Position numbers and translations under genes: made by a program. Source: an uncultured Campylobacter sp. (GTDB lineage Bacteria > Campylobacterota > Campylobacteria > Campylobacterales > Campylobacteraceae). Taken from it: a DNA stretch of 64,000 nt. Positions 43,100-53,499 of the stretch are shown one piece after another. Position 1 is the stretch's first letter. Every line of letters begins with the position of its first letter. The DNA is taken from NCBI RefSeq assembly GCF_938039245.1, contig NZ_CALHVN010000056.1, positions 1 to 64,000 of the forward strand. Direction: 5' to 3'. Under the pieces are notes generated by a model. It ran no database searches. It saw only the letters and a program-made list of their open reading frames with translations, and was not told where the DNA came from.

Positions 43100-43834
43100 T
43101 TGTTCGCTGATATTTTACGCCTTTCGATAAAGGACCTTTTCACGCCCAAATTTATCGCGCTCTCTATCCTGCCGCTCGTTTTTTCCGCGCTTGTTATCGC
43201 GGCGATTGCGATGCTGGGCGGCCGCGAGCTGTACGAGGCGCTAAACGCGGCCATACTCGGCGAGTCAGGCGCTCTGGCCGAGTATCCGATGGCGGCTAAA
43301 ATCCTTAGCCTAGGCATCGCAAAATGGCTTATCGGCGCGATATTTTACGCGGTCGGCGCATATCTGGTCGTGATGCTCTCAATTTTTTGTGCGCTCGCGG
43401 TTGCGGGCTTTCTAACTCCTACGATCGCCCGCGAGATAAACCGCAGACACTACCGCGTGGACGAGGCGCAGCTAGCAAACGTCAGCCTAGCTAGCCAAGC
43501 GGCTCTTATGGGTCAAGTTTTGCTCAAATTTTTTCTGATCGCGCTTATTTGCGTGCCGATTTTAGCCGTACCCGCACTAAATTTCCTCGCCCTGCACCCA
43601 GCGTTTTTTTATCTTTATTATTCGCTGCTTTTCATCGACGTCGCGCCAAACGCACTCTCGCGGTACAAATTTGAGCTTTATTTGCTTGATTACGGCGGAT
43701 ACAAATTTAAAGCCGCCGCATTGTGCTTTTATCTGCTTTGTTTGGTGCCTATTTTCGGGCTTTTCTTGCAGGTTTTTTTCATTATTTACTTTTCGCATTT
43801 TTTCTTTTTACGCGAGACTTCGCGCTTGACGTAA
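43100..43834 (+). CDS. EI24-domain membrane protein
   Basis: A 244-aa inner-membrane protein with five or six helices, resembling the EI24/CysZ family (opening MFADILRLSIKDLFTPKFIA and FLTPTIAREINRRHY in the middle). It may be a transporter; the substrate is not known. It starts at a TTG with GGAG five bases upstream. Confidence 0.75.
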   Translation: MFADILRLSIKDLFTPKFIALSILPLVFSALVIAAIAMLGGRELYEALNAAILGESGALAEYPMAAKILSLGIAKWLIGAIFYAVGAYLVVMLSIFCALAVAGFLTPTIAREINRRHYRVDEAQLANVSLASQAALMGQVLLKFFLIALICVPILAVPALNFLALHPAFFYLYYSLLFIDVAPNALSRYKFELYLLDYGGYKFKAAALCFYLLCLVPIFGLFLQVFFIIYFSHFFFLRETSRLT

Positions 43835-43896
43835 ATCATTTCAAATCAGCGAAAAACTAAATAAAATAAGCCCAAATTTTTAAAAAAGGAAAACAA

Positions 43897-44085
43897 ATGA
43901 GAACTGAAAATATCGTAGTTTGCAACGTCTGCGGACAAAAAAGTACGGAAAACGAAAACGCCGTATTTATCCGCGCCCATAAAAACGGCGAAGAGGTCGA
44001 TATCTGCACAGCATGCATCCCTAGCGTCATCCACGGCTCAGGCCTAGTCGTTCGCAGCAACGACGAGGTCAAAGAAGACCTATAA
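43897..44085 (+). CDS. Small zinc-ribbon protein
   Basis: A 62-aa protein with two CxxC pairs (CNVCGQ near residue 9 and CTACIP near 38), which should bind one zinc. An AAAGGA site lies just upstream and an intrinsic terminator directly downstream. Function unknown. Confidence 0.75.
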   Translation: MRTENIVVCNVCGQKSTENENAVFIRAHKNGEEVDICTACIPSVIHGSGLVVRSNDEVKEDL

Positions 44086-44121
44086 ATTTAAGCCCGCTCG
44101 GGCTTAAATTCGACTGTTTTT
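44085..44121 (+). terminator. Intrinsic terminator after zinc-ribbon gene
   Basis: AATTTAAGCCC (44085-44095) pairs with GGGCTTAAATT (44100-44110) around a four-base loop, with TTTTT at 44117-44121. It starts at the last base of the stop codon. Confidence 0.75.
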
Positions 44122-44821
44122 CTAAGTATTCGCCTTTTAGAGTTTCGTAAAAGGAAATTTTAACCAAGCATAACCCCAAGGCAATAAAAAATATAAGACC
44201 AAAATTTAACTCATAAAAAGAGAAAATGAGTAAATTAATGCGGTCGCTAAAGTTCAAGGCCTTGGCCTTAACTTTCATTCGGAAGCAACGCGCCCGAAGT
44301 CGCCCGGCAAGAGCTTTCTAATCTTTTCCCACAAGCTAGACAGCGCTGATGAAATGGCGGCATGGACAAAGCTATACGAGGACGTATCCCCGCCCCGGCT
44401 AATGCGCCCATAGGCTCTGTGGTGTTCAATCAAAAAAATGTCAAGCGTGCTAGCGGACATAGGCAGCTTTAAACTAATAAGCCAAAGCGAGTTCTCTAAT
44501 CACGGCAACCCTAAATTTAACGGCACAAATAAATCCAAAAAGCGGCGCTATATCCACCGCGATAAAGATCGTAATGCCGCAACTTATAGAAAGCAAAACG
44601 AAAACTACGACGATAACGGCGCGCAAAGGTCTTTGTTTTTTAAGGGAGCGCTACTAAGCTATGTTTTAAGGATAATTTGAAAAAGATGTTAAATTAGAAA
44701 TGAGCGTACAAAGCGGGATAAAGCTAGACAAGGTATAGACGCACAAAGATAAGCCGCAAAAAACAAATGGTTACGCCGACTACCCGGCAAGCCGCAAATT
44801 TATCTTGCTCGCAGCTCGCGC
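44122..44821. other. Gap with short broken frames
   Basis: No gene is supported. On the minus strand two consecutive frames (44460-44275 and 44278-44069) and broken frames upstream have a protein-like look, including a hydrophobic ELNFGLIFFIALGLCLVKI, and may be a decayed membrane protein gene. I cannot identify it. Confidence 0.4.
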
Positions 44822-45361
44822 TTACCTACACTCTAAATTCGTTATCGTTTGGGTATTTGTAAAATGTGGCGGATAGGGCATAGAAAGGCTAAAATTTCGC
44901 ATTTGTCCAGGCGCGATGTTTTTAGCGACGCTAGCCGTGATCTCAGCGACGTTCGTGCGCTCATCATGCGAAAACAGCGACCATCCGCTAGGCTTAAAAA
45001 CCGCGCCGGCGATCGTATCTTTGCTGACCGGATTATTGACAACCTTAACGGTGAGGTCGCAGTTTGCGATGCTAAATTCGCCCGTATTTTTCAGCGCCCC
45101 CTTAAACACGACGGTCTCGTTTCTAAGCACCCTATGAGCGGCAAACTCGGTTAGAGCGGCTTTTTTTGTGTATTTATCCACGACCAACATAAAAAAATAC
45201 CCCATTACCAATGTCGCGGCGATATTTATCAAAAGATAAATTTTAAACAGTTTTGGGTCTTTTTCTCCGCGCGAAAGGAGCATAAAAAGTACCGATAGCA
45301 GCGCCAAAGCCGCTAGCGCGATAAAATGAAAGACGTTAAAATATCCTTGCATCAAAAACAC
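44822..45361 (-). CDS. DUF2393 membrane protein (second copy)
   Basis: A 179-aa protein with two N-terminal membrane helices and a C-terminal beta-rich domain (FKGALKNTGEFSIANCDLTV). It matches the Campylobacter/Helicobacter DUF2393 family. It overlaps the preceding DUF2393 gene by ten bases, so the two are likely partners produced by duplication. Confidence 0.78.
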   Translation of the reverse strand: MFLMQGYFNVFHFIALAALALLSVLFMLLSRGEKDPKLFKIYLLINIAATLVMGYFFMLVVDKYTKKAALTEFAAHRVLRNETVVFKGALKNTGEFSIANCDLTVKVVNNPVSKDTIAGAVFKPSGWSLFSHDERTNVAEITASVAKNIAPGQMRNFSLSMPYPPHFTNTQTITNLECR

Positions 45362-45879
45362 TCCGAACTTGCCGTGACGTTGTAGTCATTTACGCGAAAA
45401 TCGTTTACGACGTGCGTGATCTCGCGCGTGGCATTTACGTCCAGCACGTCCTTTAGCACGATACTTTCCTTTAAAAACGGCTTTAGTTCATTGGCATAGC
45501 GGCGCAAGATATTGTCCGAGTTTTTATAAAAAACAAGTCCGATCTCGCAGTAGTTAAAGGGCTTTTTTGAAAGATTTTTAAGGCGCATATCCACAAGAAG
45601 CGTATTTGAGTACTCAAGCTGCTTGGTAGAGACTATCTCCAGCTCTCGCGCCCTCAAATTTTGATCTAAAAATTTAGGCATAAAATGCGCCCCGTACCCA
45701 AGCGCCGCGATACTAACGACCGTGAGCGCAAAACCGGCGAAATAAGACTTTGAGGCGATATAAATGCAAAGCGCAAGAACCGCCAAAAAGGTCAAAAACA
45801 TCCAGATATAGCCCGCAAAATCCGCCCAACTAAGGTGCGTTATGTAGAAATTTAAGCCTTGTTTTAGTTCGTTTATCAT
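45352..45879 (-). CDS. DUF2393 membrane protein (first copy)
   Basis: A 175-aa protein with two N-terminal membrane helices (GYIWMFLTFLAVLALCIYIA and the next) and a beta-rich domain (LLVDMRLKNLSKKPFNYCEI). Same layout as the following gene, with which it overlaps. Family function unknown. Confidence 0.78.
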   Translation of the reverse strand: MINELKQGLNFYITHLSWADFAGYIWMFLTFLAVLALCIYIASKSYFAGFALTVVSIAALGYGAHFMPKFLDQNLRARELEIVSTKQLEYSNTLLVDMRLKNLSKKPFNYCEIGLVFYKNSDNILRRYANELKPFLKESIVLKDVLDVNATREITHVVNDFRVNDYNVTASSECF

Positions 45880-45957
45880 CTTGCCTCTTCATCTCGTTGC
45901 TTTACTGCGAGCTAAATTTAAAATCCGCCTGCATAAAGCGTGCCAAATTTAGCCGCG

Positions 45958-46902
45958 CTAATCTTTGCGCGAGTTTTTCTCCTCGATACCGCTAAGCCCA
46001 AACCTGCGCGCAAGCTCGGCTTTAACGCGCTCTGGGTGTATGCCGTACGCGGCAAGAGCTATGAGTGAGTGAAAGCACAAATCCGCCGCCTCGTAAACTA
46101 CTCCGTCCAGGGCTTTTTTAAGCTCGTCTTTTTCGCCTTGCTCTTTTGCGCTCTGCGTTAAAATTTGCGAATTTAAATCTTGCTCGTCGCGGCTTAAAAT
46201 TTGCTGCGCTTTTTTGAGACTTGAGCTTTCGCTCGCATGTTTTTCGGTTAAATTTTCAAATCTTCTCGCCGCGCTCGCGTCTTTGCACGCCATGATTAGC
46301 TCGCCGGCCTCCTCGCCGACTTTTTTTAAGACGGCATTTTCGCCCTTTTTAAACAGGCTCGCCACATATGAAGTCTGCGGATCGGCGTTTAGTTTGCGCT
46401 CCAAGATCACGTGATAGATCTCGTCTATGATGCCGTAGGCGGGCTTTTTAGCTTGCGCCGTAAAGGCGGCTAAATTTTGCCCGTGCTCTAAATTTGGCCC
46501 GCTTTCGTTCACTAAATTTAACTCGCCAGTCAAAATCCGTCTGCCTGTGCCCGTCAAATTTTGCTCGCTCTCGCCGCCTAAATTCGCGTCCGCGATTTTC
46601 CTAAAAAAGCAAGATTTCGCCCCTGTGTGGCATGCCGCGCCGCCTTTTTGCTCGACTTTGATTAGCAGCGTATCGTTGTCGCAGTCAAGATAGGCGTCCT
46701 CGATCTTTTGGATGTTGCCGCTTTGTTCGCCCTTTTTCCAGATGCGGTTTTTCGTGCGCGAAAAATAGTGCGCAAAGCCCGTTTCTAGGCTCAAATTTAG
46801 CGCCTCTTCGTCCATATAAGCAAGCATCAAAACCTCGCCGCTTGCGACCTCTTGAACGACGACGGGCAAAAGTCCGCCCGTTTTTTCCCAGTCTATTTTC
46901 AT
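45958..46902 (-). CDS. hisIE: Bifunctional phosphoribosyl-AMP cyclohydrolase/phosphoribosyl-ATP pyrophosphatase
   Basis: Catalyses steps two and three of histidine synthesis. The HisI domain (residues 1-115) has [20 protein letters not shown] and the metal-binding DCDNDTLL and GGAACHTG; the HisE domain has [14 protein letters not shown] and [12 protein letters not shown] place the start at the ATG at 46902 with GAGGGAAA before it, giving 314 aa; HisIE is usually 200-240. The extra length comes from a long linker (about 118-170) and an insert in HisE (about 215-270), both Glu/Asn/Leu-rich and coded partly by AAATTT-bearing DNA. Confidence 0.92.
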   Translation of the reverse strand: MKIDWEKTGGLLPVVVQEVASGEVLMLAYMDEEALNLSLETGFAHYFSRTKNRIWKKGEQSGNIQKIEDAYLDCDNDTLLIKVEQKGGAACHTGAKSCFFRKIADANLGGESEQNLTGTGRRILTGELNLVNESGPNLEHGQNLAAFTAQAKKPAYGIIDEIYHVILERKLNADPQTSYVASLFKKGENAVLKKVGEEAGELIMACKDASAARRFENLTEKHASESSSLKKAQQILSRDEQDLNSQILTQSAKEQGEKDELKKALDGVVYEAADLCFHSLIALAAYGIHPERVKAELARRFGLSGIEEKNSRKD

Positions 46903-48011
46903 TTTCCCTCGATTGCGGCGATCTTTATGCGCTTTATGCATCCGCTCGCTTTTGATTTATTTTCGTACGATCTCATGCGTAAATTTTATCTTTAGCGGCT
47001 TAAAATTTACTTTGTTTGCAGCTTATTTTGACGCCCTGCTACAAACTATTCTTTTAATCAAAATTTTAAAAATCCCCGCCGATAAAATTCAAATCCTAAA
47101 AAGTACGTGAAAAAAGTAAATTTAGCGGCGAGATTTCCGGTTCCGCCTAGGTGCTTTACTTTGAGACTAACGAAAGCTACTTTTACTTCGCTTCACTCGT
47201 AGCTGCGTCTTAAAAAGCCACAAGCGTAGCGAAGAGAGCAGAATGGATCTAGGCAAGCAAGAGTCTTGCGCTCGCGCTCTTTTTGAAAAAAGATAGAGGA
47301 GCGGCAAATAAAGCACCAGCATTCGGTCTAAAAATAGATTATCTATTTAAATATATCTTCTAAAGCGTAACGACCGCAGGAAAGCCAAAAAAAGAAAATT
47401 TATTGCTTCATTTAATGGAATGCGCTCTGCTTGCAGCTACGAGCGAAGCGAAGTAAAGTTTAGATATAATACTAAAACTACATAGGAAAACTTATATTTA
47501 AAGCTACTACAATTGATAAAAGGTCTTATAAGTAGTAAGATGAAATTTGTAGTTAAAAATCTACTTAAGATTAATTAGCCTGAATTTAATTAAAAAATGG
47601 CCAAATGGCTCGCTATAATACGATTTTATCTCAACTTGTCAAAATATGAGTCCATAGGATACGGCTACAACGAAAGATAAATACTGCCTTGTTTGTAGGG
47701 ATAATTTTTTACAATTTTCCCTAAAATTTTTCAACAAAAATTTGAAAGGGCTTATATGCCTATTTCTAAATTTATTATAGTCTTTGTCATCCTGCAGGAA
47801 CAATAGTTGTCATTGTAGCTTGAGCTTCCTTTATTTGGATTAAATTCGTAGTTAACCTTAATGCGATAATAAGACGGTACTATCACATGCTTAAAAATAA
47901 AGGCAAATGCTTCAAAAAATTAATAAAAGATTTCAAAGAAGTAAAGAATAAACCTAAAGATTTAATCTCTTTGAAAAGTAGTTCATGTATAATTATATCT
48001 TGAATAAGGCA
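46903..48011. other. Long gap between hisIE and rplQ with inverted repeats
   Basis: No gene is supported over about 1.1 kb. A ~26-bp imperfect inverted repeat bounds 47181-47458. A 38-codon Lys-rich frame at 47889-48005 has no ribosome site. The right end contains the rplQ terminator. Confidence 0.5.
47181..47458. repeat. Segment flanked by imperfect inverted repeats
   Basis: TTTTACTTCGCTTCACTCGT plus AGCTGC (47181-47206) faces GCAGCTACGAGCGAAGCGAA plus GTAAAG (47433-47458); reading the second in reverse gives nearly the same sequence with about two mismatches. The ~225-base interior has no ORF. It could be a small non-autonomous element or a relic. Confidence 0.5.
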
Positions 48012-48034
48012 GAAAAAGAGAGCCGAAGCCCTCT
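48012..48034 (-). terminator. Intrinsic terminator after rplQ
   Basis: On the minus strand AGAGGGC-TTCG-GCTCTCT forms a seven-pair stem with a UUCG tetraloop, followed by TTTT. It lies six bases after the rplQ stop and ends the ribosomal transcription unit. Confidence 0.85.
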
Positions 48035-48039
48035 AAAAG

Positions 48040-48396
48040 TTATTCTTTGATTAGCTCGATATAAGCCATCTCGGCAGCATCGCCTCGGCGAACGCGAGTC
48101 TTAACGATGCGCGTATATCCGCCGTTTTTGCCTACGAATTTCGGAGCAAGTTCAGTTACTAGCTTGTTCGTAGTTTCTTTATCCTGCAAGCTAGCGAAAA
48201 CCGCTCTGTGAGCATTGCTGTCGCCTTTTCTTGCCCTTGTGATTAGCTTTTCGATATAGCTTCTTAACTCTTTTGCCTTAGGCAAGGTCGTCTCTATCTT
48301 TTCGCTTTTGATGATAGCGATAGCTAAGTTTTTAAGTAGAGCCGAGCGGTGAGCCGACGTCCTACCTAGTTTTCTGTATCCGTGACCGTGTCTCAT
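48040..48396 (-). CDS. rplQ: 50S ribosomal protein L17
   Basis: A 118-aa protein of the large subunit near the exit tunnel. It starts [20 protein letters not shown], the L17 hallmark. Standard length for the group. It is the last gene of the alpha part, 11 bases after rpoA, and followed by a terminator. Confidence 0.97.
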   Translation of the reverse strand: MRHGHGYRKLGRTSAHRSALLKNLAIAIIKSEKIETTLPKAKELRSYIEKLITRARKGDSNAHRAVFASLQDKETTNKLVTELAPKFVGKNGGYTRIVKTRVRRGDAAEMAYIELIKE

Positions 48397-48407
48397 TTAT
48401 GTTCCTT

Positions 48408-49421
48408 TTACTCTTTTGCACTCATTTGTGATTTTAGGTCGGCGATCTTTTTCTTGAGTTGCTCTTTGCCGCCGCCTAGGTCGCCGCCGACCGGATATCC
48501 GATCTCTTGCATAACGGCTTTAATCTCTTCGAGAGATTTTTTACCTAAATTTTTAAGCTCTTTTAGCTCGTTTTCGTCCATCAAAGCAAGCTCGCCGATA
48601 AATCTAATTTCAGCTTTATCAAGGCAATTAGAACTTCTAGCGCTCAAATTGAGCTCTTCTATGCTTTGAAGTAACTTTGCGTGCTCGCTGCCAGAAGTTT
48701 GAGCATTTAGACCTGCCGAAACATCGATGTTTAAAACACCTTTAAACACTGACATCTGCTGATACATCGCCTCGATCGCGTGTTTGAACGCCTCGATCGC
48801 ACCCACTTGCCCGTCCGTCGTAACCGTAAAAATAATCTTTTCATAGTCGGGATTGTCCTCTACTAGGACGTTTTCTAGCTCGTAAACTGCTTTTTTAACA
48901 GGCGTAAAGAACGCGTCAAGGGCTATATAACCCTCTTCGGTATTGTCTCTTATCTCTTCACTCGGGACGTATCCGATACCTTTTTGGATGATTACGGAAA
49001 ATTTAAGCTCCGCGTCCTCGTTTATGGTTGCAAGATAGGCGTCCGGATTTACGATATCTACGACATCGCTTTTTAGATCGCCGGCTTTTATCTCCTTTGG
49101 ACCTTTAAACGAATACTCAACCACCTCGCGCTCAGACTCGTTTTTTAGCTTAAAGCGGATGTTTTTTAAATTTATAATAAACTGCGCTACGTCCTCTAGC
49201 ATGCCTCTCATCGAATCAAATTCGTGAGATACGCCCTCTATCTTGACGCTCGTAGCCGCAAATCCAACCGTACTGCTATATAAAAGTCGTCTTAGCGGAT
49301 GAGCCAAAGTGACCGCATAACCCGTTTCAAACGGATACGCGGTTATTCTGGCGACATTCTCGCTTATACTCTCTACTGAAATTTCGGTAGGCATATAAGC
49401 TGATGTGGTAATTTTTCTCAT
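48408..49421 (-). CDS. rpoA: RNA polymerase alpha subunit
   Basis: A 337-aa subunit that starts polymerase assembly and contacts promoter DNA and regulators. The N-terminal dimerisation domain (residues 1-235) has the [17 protein letters not shown] motif; the C-terminal domain has the helix-hairpin-helix [20 protein letters not shown]. Located between rpsD and rplQ as usual. Confidence 0.97.
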   Translation of the reverse strand: MRKITTSAYMPTEISVESISENVARITAYPFETGYAVTLAHPLRRLLYSSTVGFAATSVKIEGVSHEFDSMRGMLEDVAQFIINLKNIRFKLKNESEREVVEYSFKGPKEIKAGDLKSDVVDIVNPDAYLATINEDAELKFSVIIQKGIGYVPSEEIRDNTEEGYIALDAFFTPVKKAVYELENVLVEDNPDYEKIIFTVTTDGQVGAIEAFKHAIEAMYQQMSVFKGVLNIDVSAGLNAQTSGSEHAKLLQSIEELNLSARSSNCLDKAEIRFIGELALMDENELKELKNLGKKSLEEIKAVMQEIGYPVGGDLGGGKEQLKKKIADLKSQMSAKE

Positions 49422-49435
49422 CGTTATACCCCTTA

Positions 49436-50062
49436 TTATTTCGAATAAAGCTCTACTATGAATCTTTCCTCGACAGGAATGACGACTTCTTCCCTTTCCG
49501 GAGTTCTTGTGAAAATTCCGAATTTTTTATCTTTTTCGACGTCGACCCAAGCTACGATGCCGGTTTGCGCCGTAAGATCGATCGCGCGAACGATTTGCGG
49601 ATTGTTTTTAGACTTCTCGATAACTTCTACTTTAGCGCCCGCTTGAACTCTATAAGAAGGAATATCTACTCTCTTGCCGTTTACTAAAATATGTCCGTGA
49701 GTAACTAGCTGACGAGCGAAGCGGCGAGTCGTCGCAAAGCCCATTCTGTAAACTACGTTATCTAATCTTTGTTCTAAAAGCTGTACCAAAAGCGCACCGG
49801 TATTTCCCTCGCGGCGAGCGGCCTCTTGGAATAAGCGGCGGAATTGCTTCTCGCTAATGCCGTACATAAATTTGGCTTTTTGTTTTTCGCGAAGCTGCAA
49901 GCCGTATTCGCTTATCTTGCTTCTTCTTTGTCCGTGTTGTCCCGGAGCATAAGGTCTTTTATCTAGCGCGCTTTTACCTGCCAAGCGACGCTCGCCCTTT
50001 AGCGCCAAACTAACGCCGAGTCTTCTTTCTAATTTTTCAACGGGTCCTCTATATCTAGCCAT
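49436..50062 (-). CDS. rpsD: 30S ribosomal protein S4
   Basis: A 208-aa primary 16S-binding protein, also an assembly initiator. It starts [20 protein letters not shown] and has the S4 RNA-binding domain [20 protein letters not shown]. No zinc cysteines, the C-minus form. Confidence 0.97.
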   Translation of the reverse strand: MARYRGPVEKLERRLGVSLALKGERRLAGKSALDKRPYAPGQHGQRRSKISEYGLQLREKQKAKFMYGISEKQFRRLFQEAARREGNTGALLVQLLEQRLDNVVYRMGFATTRRFARQLVTHGHILVNGKRVDIPSYRVQAGAKVEVIEKSKNNPQIVRAIDLTAQTGIVAWVDVEKDKKFGIFTRTPEREEVVIPVEERFIVELYSK

Positions 50063-50084
50063 AATAATTCTCCTAAATTTCTAA

Positions 50085-50477
50085 TTATACGCGGCGGCGT
50101 TTCGGCGGTCTGCAACCGTTATGCGGAAGCGGGGTTATATCTTTTAAAAACGTTACTTTTATACCCTCTACCGCACCTACGCTCTTGACTGCGGTCTCTC
50201 TACCGCTGCCAGGACCTTGCACTTTTATGCCTACTTCTTTTATGCCGTGCTCTTTTGCTTTAGCTAGAGCGTCTTCTACTGCTTGTTGAGCTGCGTAAGG
50301 AGTTGATTTTTTACTTCCTTTAAAGCCTAGTCCGCCGGCACTGCTCCAAGCGATAGCATTTCCCATCTCATCGGTAACCGTTACCATAGTGTTGTTAAAA
50401 GTCGCGCTTATATAAACGATACCTTTAGCGATACTTTTTCTTACAATTTTCTTTTTAACTACTTTTCTTTTTGCCAT
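50085..50477 (-). CDS. rpsK: 30S ribosomal protein S11
   Basis: A 130-aa platform protein near the mRNA exit. Family motifs are [31 protein letters not shown] and the C-terminal [13 protein letters not shown]. Follows rpsM by nine bases. Confidence 0.97.
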   Translation of the reverse strand: MAKRKVVKKKIVRKSIAKGIVYISATFNNTMVTVTDEMGNAIAWSSAGGLGFKGSKKSTPYAAQQAVEDALAKAKEHGIKEVGIKVQGPGSGRETAVKSVGAVEGIKVTFLKDITPLPHNGCRPPKRRRV

Positions 50478-50486
50478 CGCTTATCC

Positions 50487-50855
50487 TTATTTAGTCGCAG
50501 CGCCGACTGTTTTGCGCTTGCCTTTTCTAGTTCTAGCGTTTGTTTTAGTCTTTTGACCGCGCACCGGAAGACCTTTTCTGTGTCTTAGACCGCGGTAGCT
50601 TCCTAAGTCCATAAGAGCCTTGATGTCCATAGCGACGCTTTTTCTAAGGTCGCCTTCCACCACGTGGTTCTCTTGGATCTCTTTGCGGATAGCCGCAGCT
50701 TCGTCTTCGGTTAGATCGTTTACTCTTTTATCGTAAGAAATTTTGGTAGCATCCAAAATTTGACGAGATTTATGAAGACCGATACCGTAAATATAGGTCA
50801 AGCCGTATTCGATTCTCTTTTTCTTTGGTAAATCCACACCTGCGATACGTGCCAT
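50487..50855 (-). CDS. rpsM: 30S ribosomal protein S13
   Basis: A 122-aa head protein touching the P-site tRNA and the subunit bridge. It begins [20 protein letters not shown] and has the C-terminal [20 protein letters not shown] tail. Three bases after rpmJ. Confidence 0.97.
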   Translation of the reverse strand: MARIAGVDLPKKKRIEYGLTYIYGIGLHKSRQILDATKISYDKRVNDLTEDEAAAIRKEIQENHVVEGDLRKSVAMDIKALMDLGSYRGLRHRKGLPVRGQKTKTNARTRKGKRKTVGAATK

Positions 50856-50858
50856 GCT

Positions 50859-50972
50859 TTATCCTTGTCTTTGTTTATGTTTTGGATTTTCGCAGATTAT
50901 GCGAACTACGCCTTGGCGCTTGACAATTTTGCACTTGTCACACATCTTCTTTACAGAAGGACGAACTTTCAT
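50859..50972 (-). CDS. rpmJ: 50S ribosomal protein L36
   Basis: A 37-aa protein starting [20 protein letters not shown]. It is the zinc-binding (C+) form, with Cys11, Cys14, Cys27 and His32 (CDKC...CENPKH). An AGGAG site is just upstream. It lies between infA and rpsM, the usual place. Confidence 0.95.
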   Translation of the reverse strand: MKVRPSVKKMCDKCKIVKRQGVVRIICENPKHKQRQG

Positions 50973-51128
50973 TCTAGTCTCCTAAAAATTTATTCCACTT
51001 TTAGGCTGCATCAGGTTTAACGAAATTTTAAACCAACTATTTTCAAAACAAGTGGTGGGCTTTGAAAACAATTCTTCATACAGCAATTTGTCGCAAAGGG
51101 CTGAGTATAGCCAAATTTAGCTTTTAAT

Positions 51129-51347
51129 TTACTTATGTCGGTAAATTATCCTACCCTTATCCAGACTGTAAGGCGTTAGTTCCACCTTTACGCGGTCTCC
51201 AGGCATTATTTTTATATAATGCATCCTCATCTTGCCCGCAATATGACACAAAATCACGTGTTTGTTGTCGAGCTCGACCTTAAACGTCGCGTTTGGCAGC
51301 GCCTCGATGACGTTGCCGTCGATCTCTATGACGTCGTCTTTTGCCAC
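51129..51347 (-). CDS. infA: Translation initiation factor IF-1
   Basis: A 72-aa OB-fold factor that occupies the ribosomal A site during initiation. Sequence [20 protein letters not shown] and [20 protein letters not shown] match IF-1 fully. Between map and rpmJ. Confidence 0.97.
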   Translation of the reverse strand: MAKDDVIEIDGNVIEALPNATFKVELDNKHVILCHIAGKMRMHYIKIMPGDRVKVELTPYSLDKGRIIYRHK

Positions 51348-51472
51348 TTAACTCCTTTTTGTTAAATTTACTTTCGCCGCTCGGCGGAAGTTTGAAATTA
51401 AAATTTCAACTCACCACAAATTAAAATTTTAAAATTTACAAGTCGCGCGAACGATTTGTAAATTTTAAAATT

Positions 51473-52231
51473 TTACGCTAGACTTAAAATCTCCGCACGT
51501 CCGCCTACGACCGCCATACAATGCTCGTAGTGGCTGGTTCTTAGCCCGTCTTTGCTAGTTACTTTCCATTTGTCGTGACCGATCACGGGAGTGCCGTCTT
51601 TTTGGCAGATCATCGGCTCCACGCAAAATACCATTCCATTTTTGATTTTCGGTCCCGATTTTGGGCTGCCGCCCTCTAAATAATTTAAAATTTGCGGATC
51701 TTCGTGCGGGCGCCTGCCGATGCCGTGACCGCAAAATCCCGTTAGCGGAACGAATCCGCGAGCTCTTATAAATTTCTCGATTTCAAAACTAAGCTCTTTA
51801 AAGTGCATTCCCGCTTTTACAGTATCTATCGCAAAATATAACGCATCTTTAGCGCAAGCGATTAGTTTTTCGTCCTCGCGCGAAATTTGACCTACGCCCC
51901 AGGTCCTAGCCGAGTCGCCGAAATATCCGTTCAAATTTGAGCCGATATCAACGCTTACGATGTCGCCTTCTTGCAGTTTGTATTCGTTCGGGATGCCGTG
52001 GATGACTACTTCGTTTACGCTGATACAAGCGGCGTTTGGAAAGCCGTAAAGCCCCTTAAATGCCGGCTTTGCACCTGCGGACCTTATCATATCCTCGCAA
52101 ATTTTATCTATTTCGAGCAGTGAGATGCCGGGCTTGATCACACTTTCTACGTAGTCGAGGGTTTGAGCGACGATTTTATTCGCCGCTCGCATCTTCTCTA
52201 TGTCGTTTGGCTGCATGATGGTTATAGCCAT
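51473..52231 (-). CDS. map: Methionine aminopeptidase type I
   Basis: A 252-aa metalloprotease that removes the initiator Met. The metal-binding residues are visible: Asp in SVDIGSNLNGYFGDSART, His in GFCGHGIGRRPHEDPQI, and Glu in MVFCVEPM. Its ATG shares one base with the secY stop. The secY-map-infA order is standard. Confidence 0.96.
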   Translation of the reverse strand: MAITIMQPNDIEKMRAANKIVAQTLDYVESVIKPGISLLEIDKICEDMIRSAGAKPAFKGLYGFPNAACISVNEVVIHGIPNEYKLQEGDIVSVDIGSNLNGYFGDSARTWGVGQISREDEKLIACAKDALYFAIDTVKAGMHFKELSFEIEKFIRARGFVPLTGFCGHGIGRRPHEDPQILNYLEGGSPKSGPKIKNGMVFCVEPMICQKDGTPVIGHDKWKVTSKDGLRTSHYEHCMAVVGGRAEILSLA

Positions 52232-53499
52232 TACAAGCCTACCGCACTTAGAGTTTGATATTTATTCATATAAATTTGAGCTTCTATCCTTCGCATCGTA
52301 TCAAGCGCGACAGAGACTACGATCAGTACCGATGTGCCGCCGAAATAAAACGGAACGCCCATAAATTTAACGAGCACCCAAGGCAGAGTCGAGATAAGTC
52401 CGAGATAGATCGCGCCGCCAAACGTTAGCCTTGATGCGACTTCATTTAAAAAGCCGGCCGTACCTTCGCCAGGTCTAATACCCGGGATAAAGCCGCCCTG
52501 TCTTTTTAAATTTTCGCTGATATCTTTTGCGTTAAACGCGATCGAAGCGTAAAAATAAGCAAAAAATACGACCAGTAAAAACGTCAAAAAGTTGAAAAAG
52601 TAGCCGCTAGGATTTAAAAAATCGGTTATTTTTTGAATAGTCGGATTGGTGCTGGCTTGTAAAATAGTGCTTGGAAACATCAAAATCGCGCTGGCGAAAA
52701 TCGGAGGAATAACGCCGCTTAAATTTACCTTGATAGGGATATAGTTCATGATGCGTTTATTTTGATTTTCCATCACGACCTTACGCGAATAGCTCACCGG
52801 CACGCGCCTCTCACCCATTTCAACGTATATTACTACTCCAACTGTTACTAGAACAATAAGCACCAAACCTATAACTACAAAAAAATTAATTTCGTTTGTA
52901 TTAAATGATGTTACTGTGTTACCTATCGCCCTTGGAATTGAACTTACAATGCCTGCAAAAATTATAAGACTGATACCGTTACCGATACCGCGCTGGGTAA
53001 TTTGCTCGCCTATCCACATCAAAAGCATGGTTCCGGTTAGCATTGATGCGGCGGCTATGGCAATAAAGAGATTTTTATCGATAATAACTGCAGCATCGCC
53101 GTTTTTACCAATCATGTGATCGCTTTGAAGCCCCATACTTACACCGATGGCTTGAACAATCGTGATAATGATAGTAGCGTAGCGGATGATCTGCATATAT
53201 TTTTGCATGCCGTCGCGATCTTTTTTCATCTTACCCAAATTTGGGAAGGTAGCCGCTAAAAGCTCCATAATGATAGATGCCGTAATGTATGGCATAATGC
53301 CTAGAGAGATGATGCTAAGACGTTCGGCGGCATTACCGCTAAACATATTAAACATACCCAAAGCGTTGTTTGAATTCGCATCAAAAAAATCTTTAATAAC
53401 GCTAGCGTTTACGCCAGGAACCGGCACGTATGCCAGTATCCTGTAAGCAAATAAAAATGCCAACGTGATTAAAATCTTGTTGGTCAATGTCTTATTCAT
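52231..53499 (-). CDS. secY: Protein translocase subunit SecY
   Basis: A 422-aa channel of the Sec translocon with ten membrane helices. Motifs include ILITLAFLFAYRILAYVPVPGV at the start of TM1, the GIMPYITASIIMELL lateral gate region and the cytoplasmic FIPGIRPGEGTAGFLNEVAS. It follows rplO with one base of overlap and precedes map. Confidence 0.97.
   Translation of the reverse strand: MNKTLTNKILITLAFLFAYRILAYVPVPGVNASVIKDFFDANSNNALGMFNMFSGNAAERLSIISLGIMPYITASIIMELLAATFPNLGKMKKDRDGMQKYMQIIRYATIIITIVQAIGVSMGLQSDHMIGKNGDAAVIIDKNLFIAIAAASMLTGTMLLMWIGEQITQRGIGNGISLIIFAGIVSSIPRAIGNTVTSFNTNEINFFVVIGLVLIVLVTVGVVIYVEMGERRVPVSYSRKVVMENQNKRIMNYIPIKVNLSGVIPPIFASAILMFPSTILQASTNPTIQKITDFLNPSGYFFNFLTFLLVVFFAYFYASIAFNAKDISENLKRQGGFIPGIRPGEGTAGFLNEVASRLTFGGAIYLGLISTLPWVLVKFMGVPFYFGGTSVLIVVSVALDTMRRIEAQIYMNKYQTLSAVGL

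Noticed and set aside
42651..43130. Two plus-strand frames after dut
   Set aside because: Repetitive Leu/Ala/Lys content from AAATTT blocks; no ribosome site; the second overlaps the EI24 gene start.
44438..44680. 80-aa plus-strand frame
   Set aside because: No ribosome site and no motif; the opposite strand in the same place looks like a decayed gene.
47889..48005. 38-codon Lys-rich frame upstream of the rplQ terminator
   Set aside because: No ribosome site, no motif, and AT-rich DNA often opens such frames.
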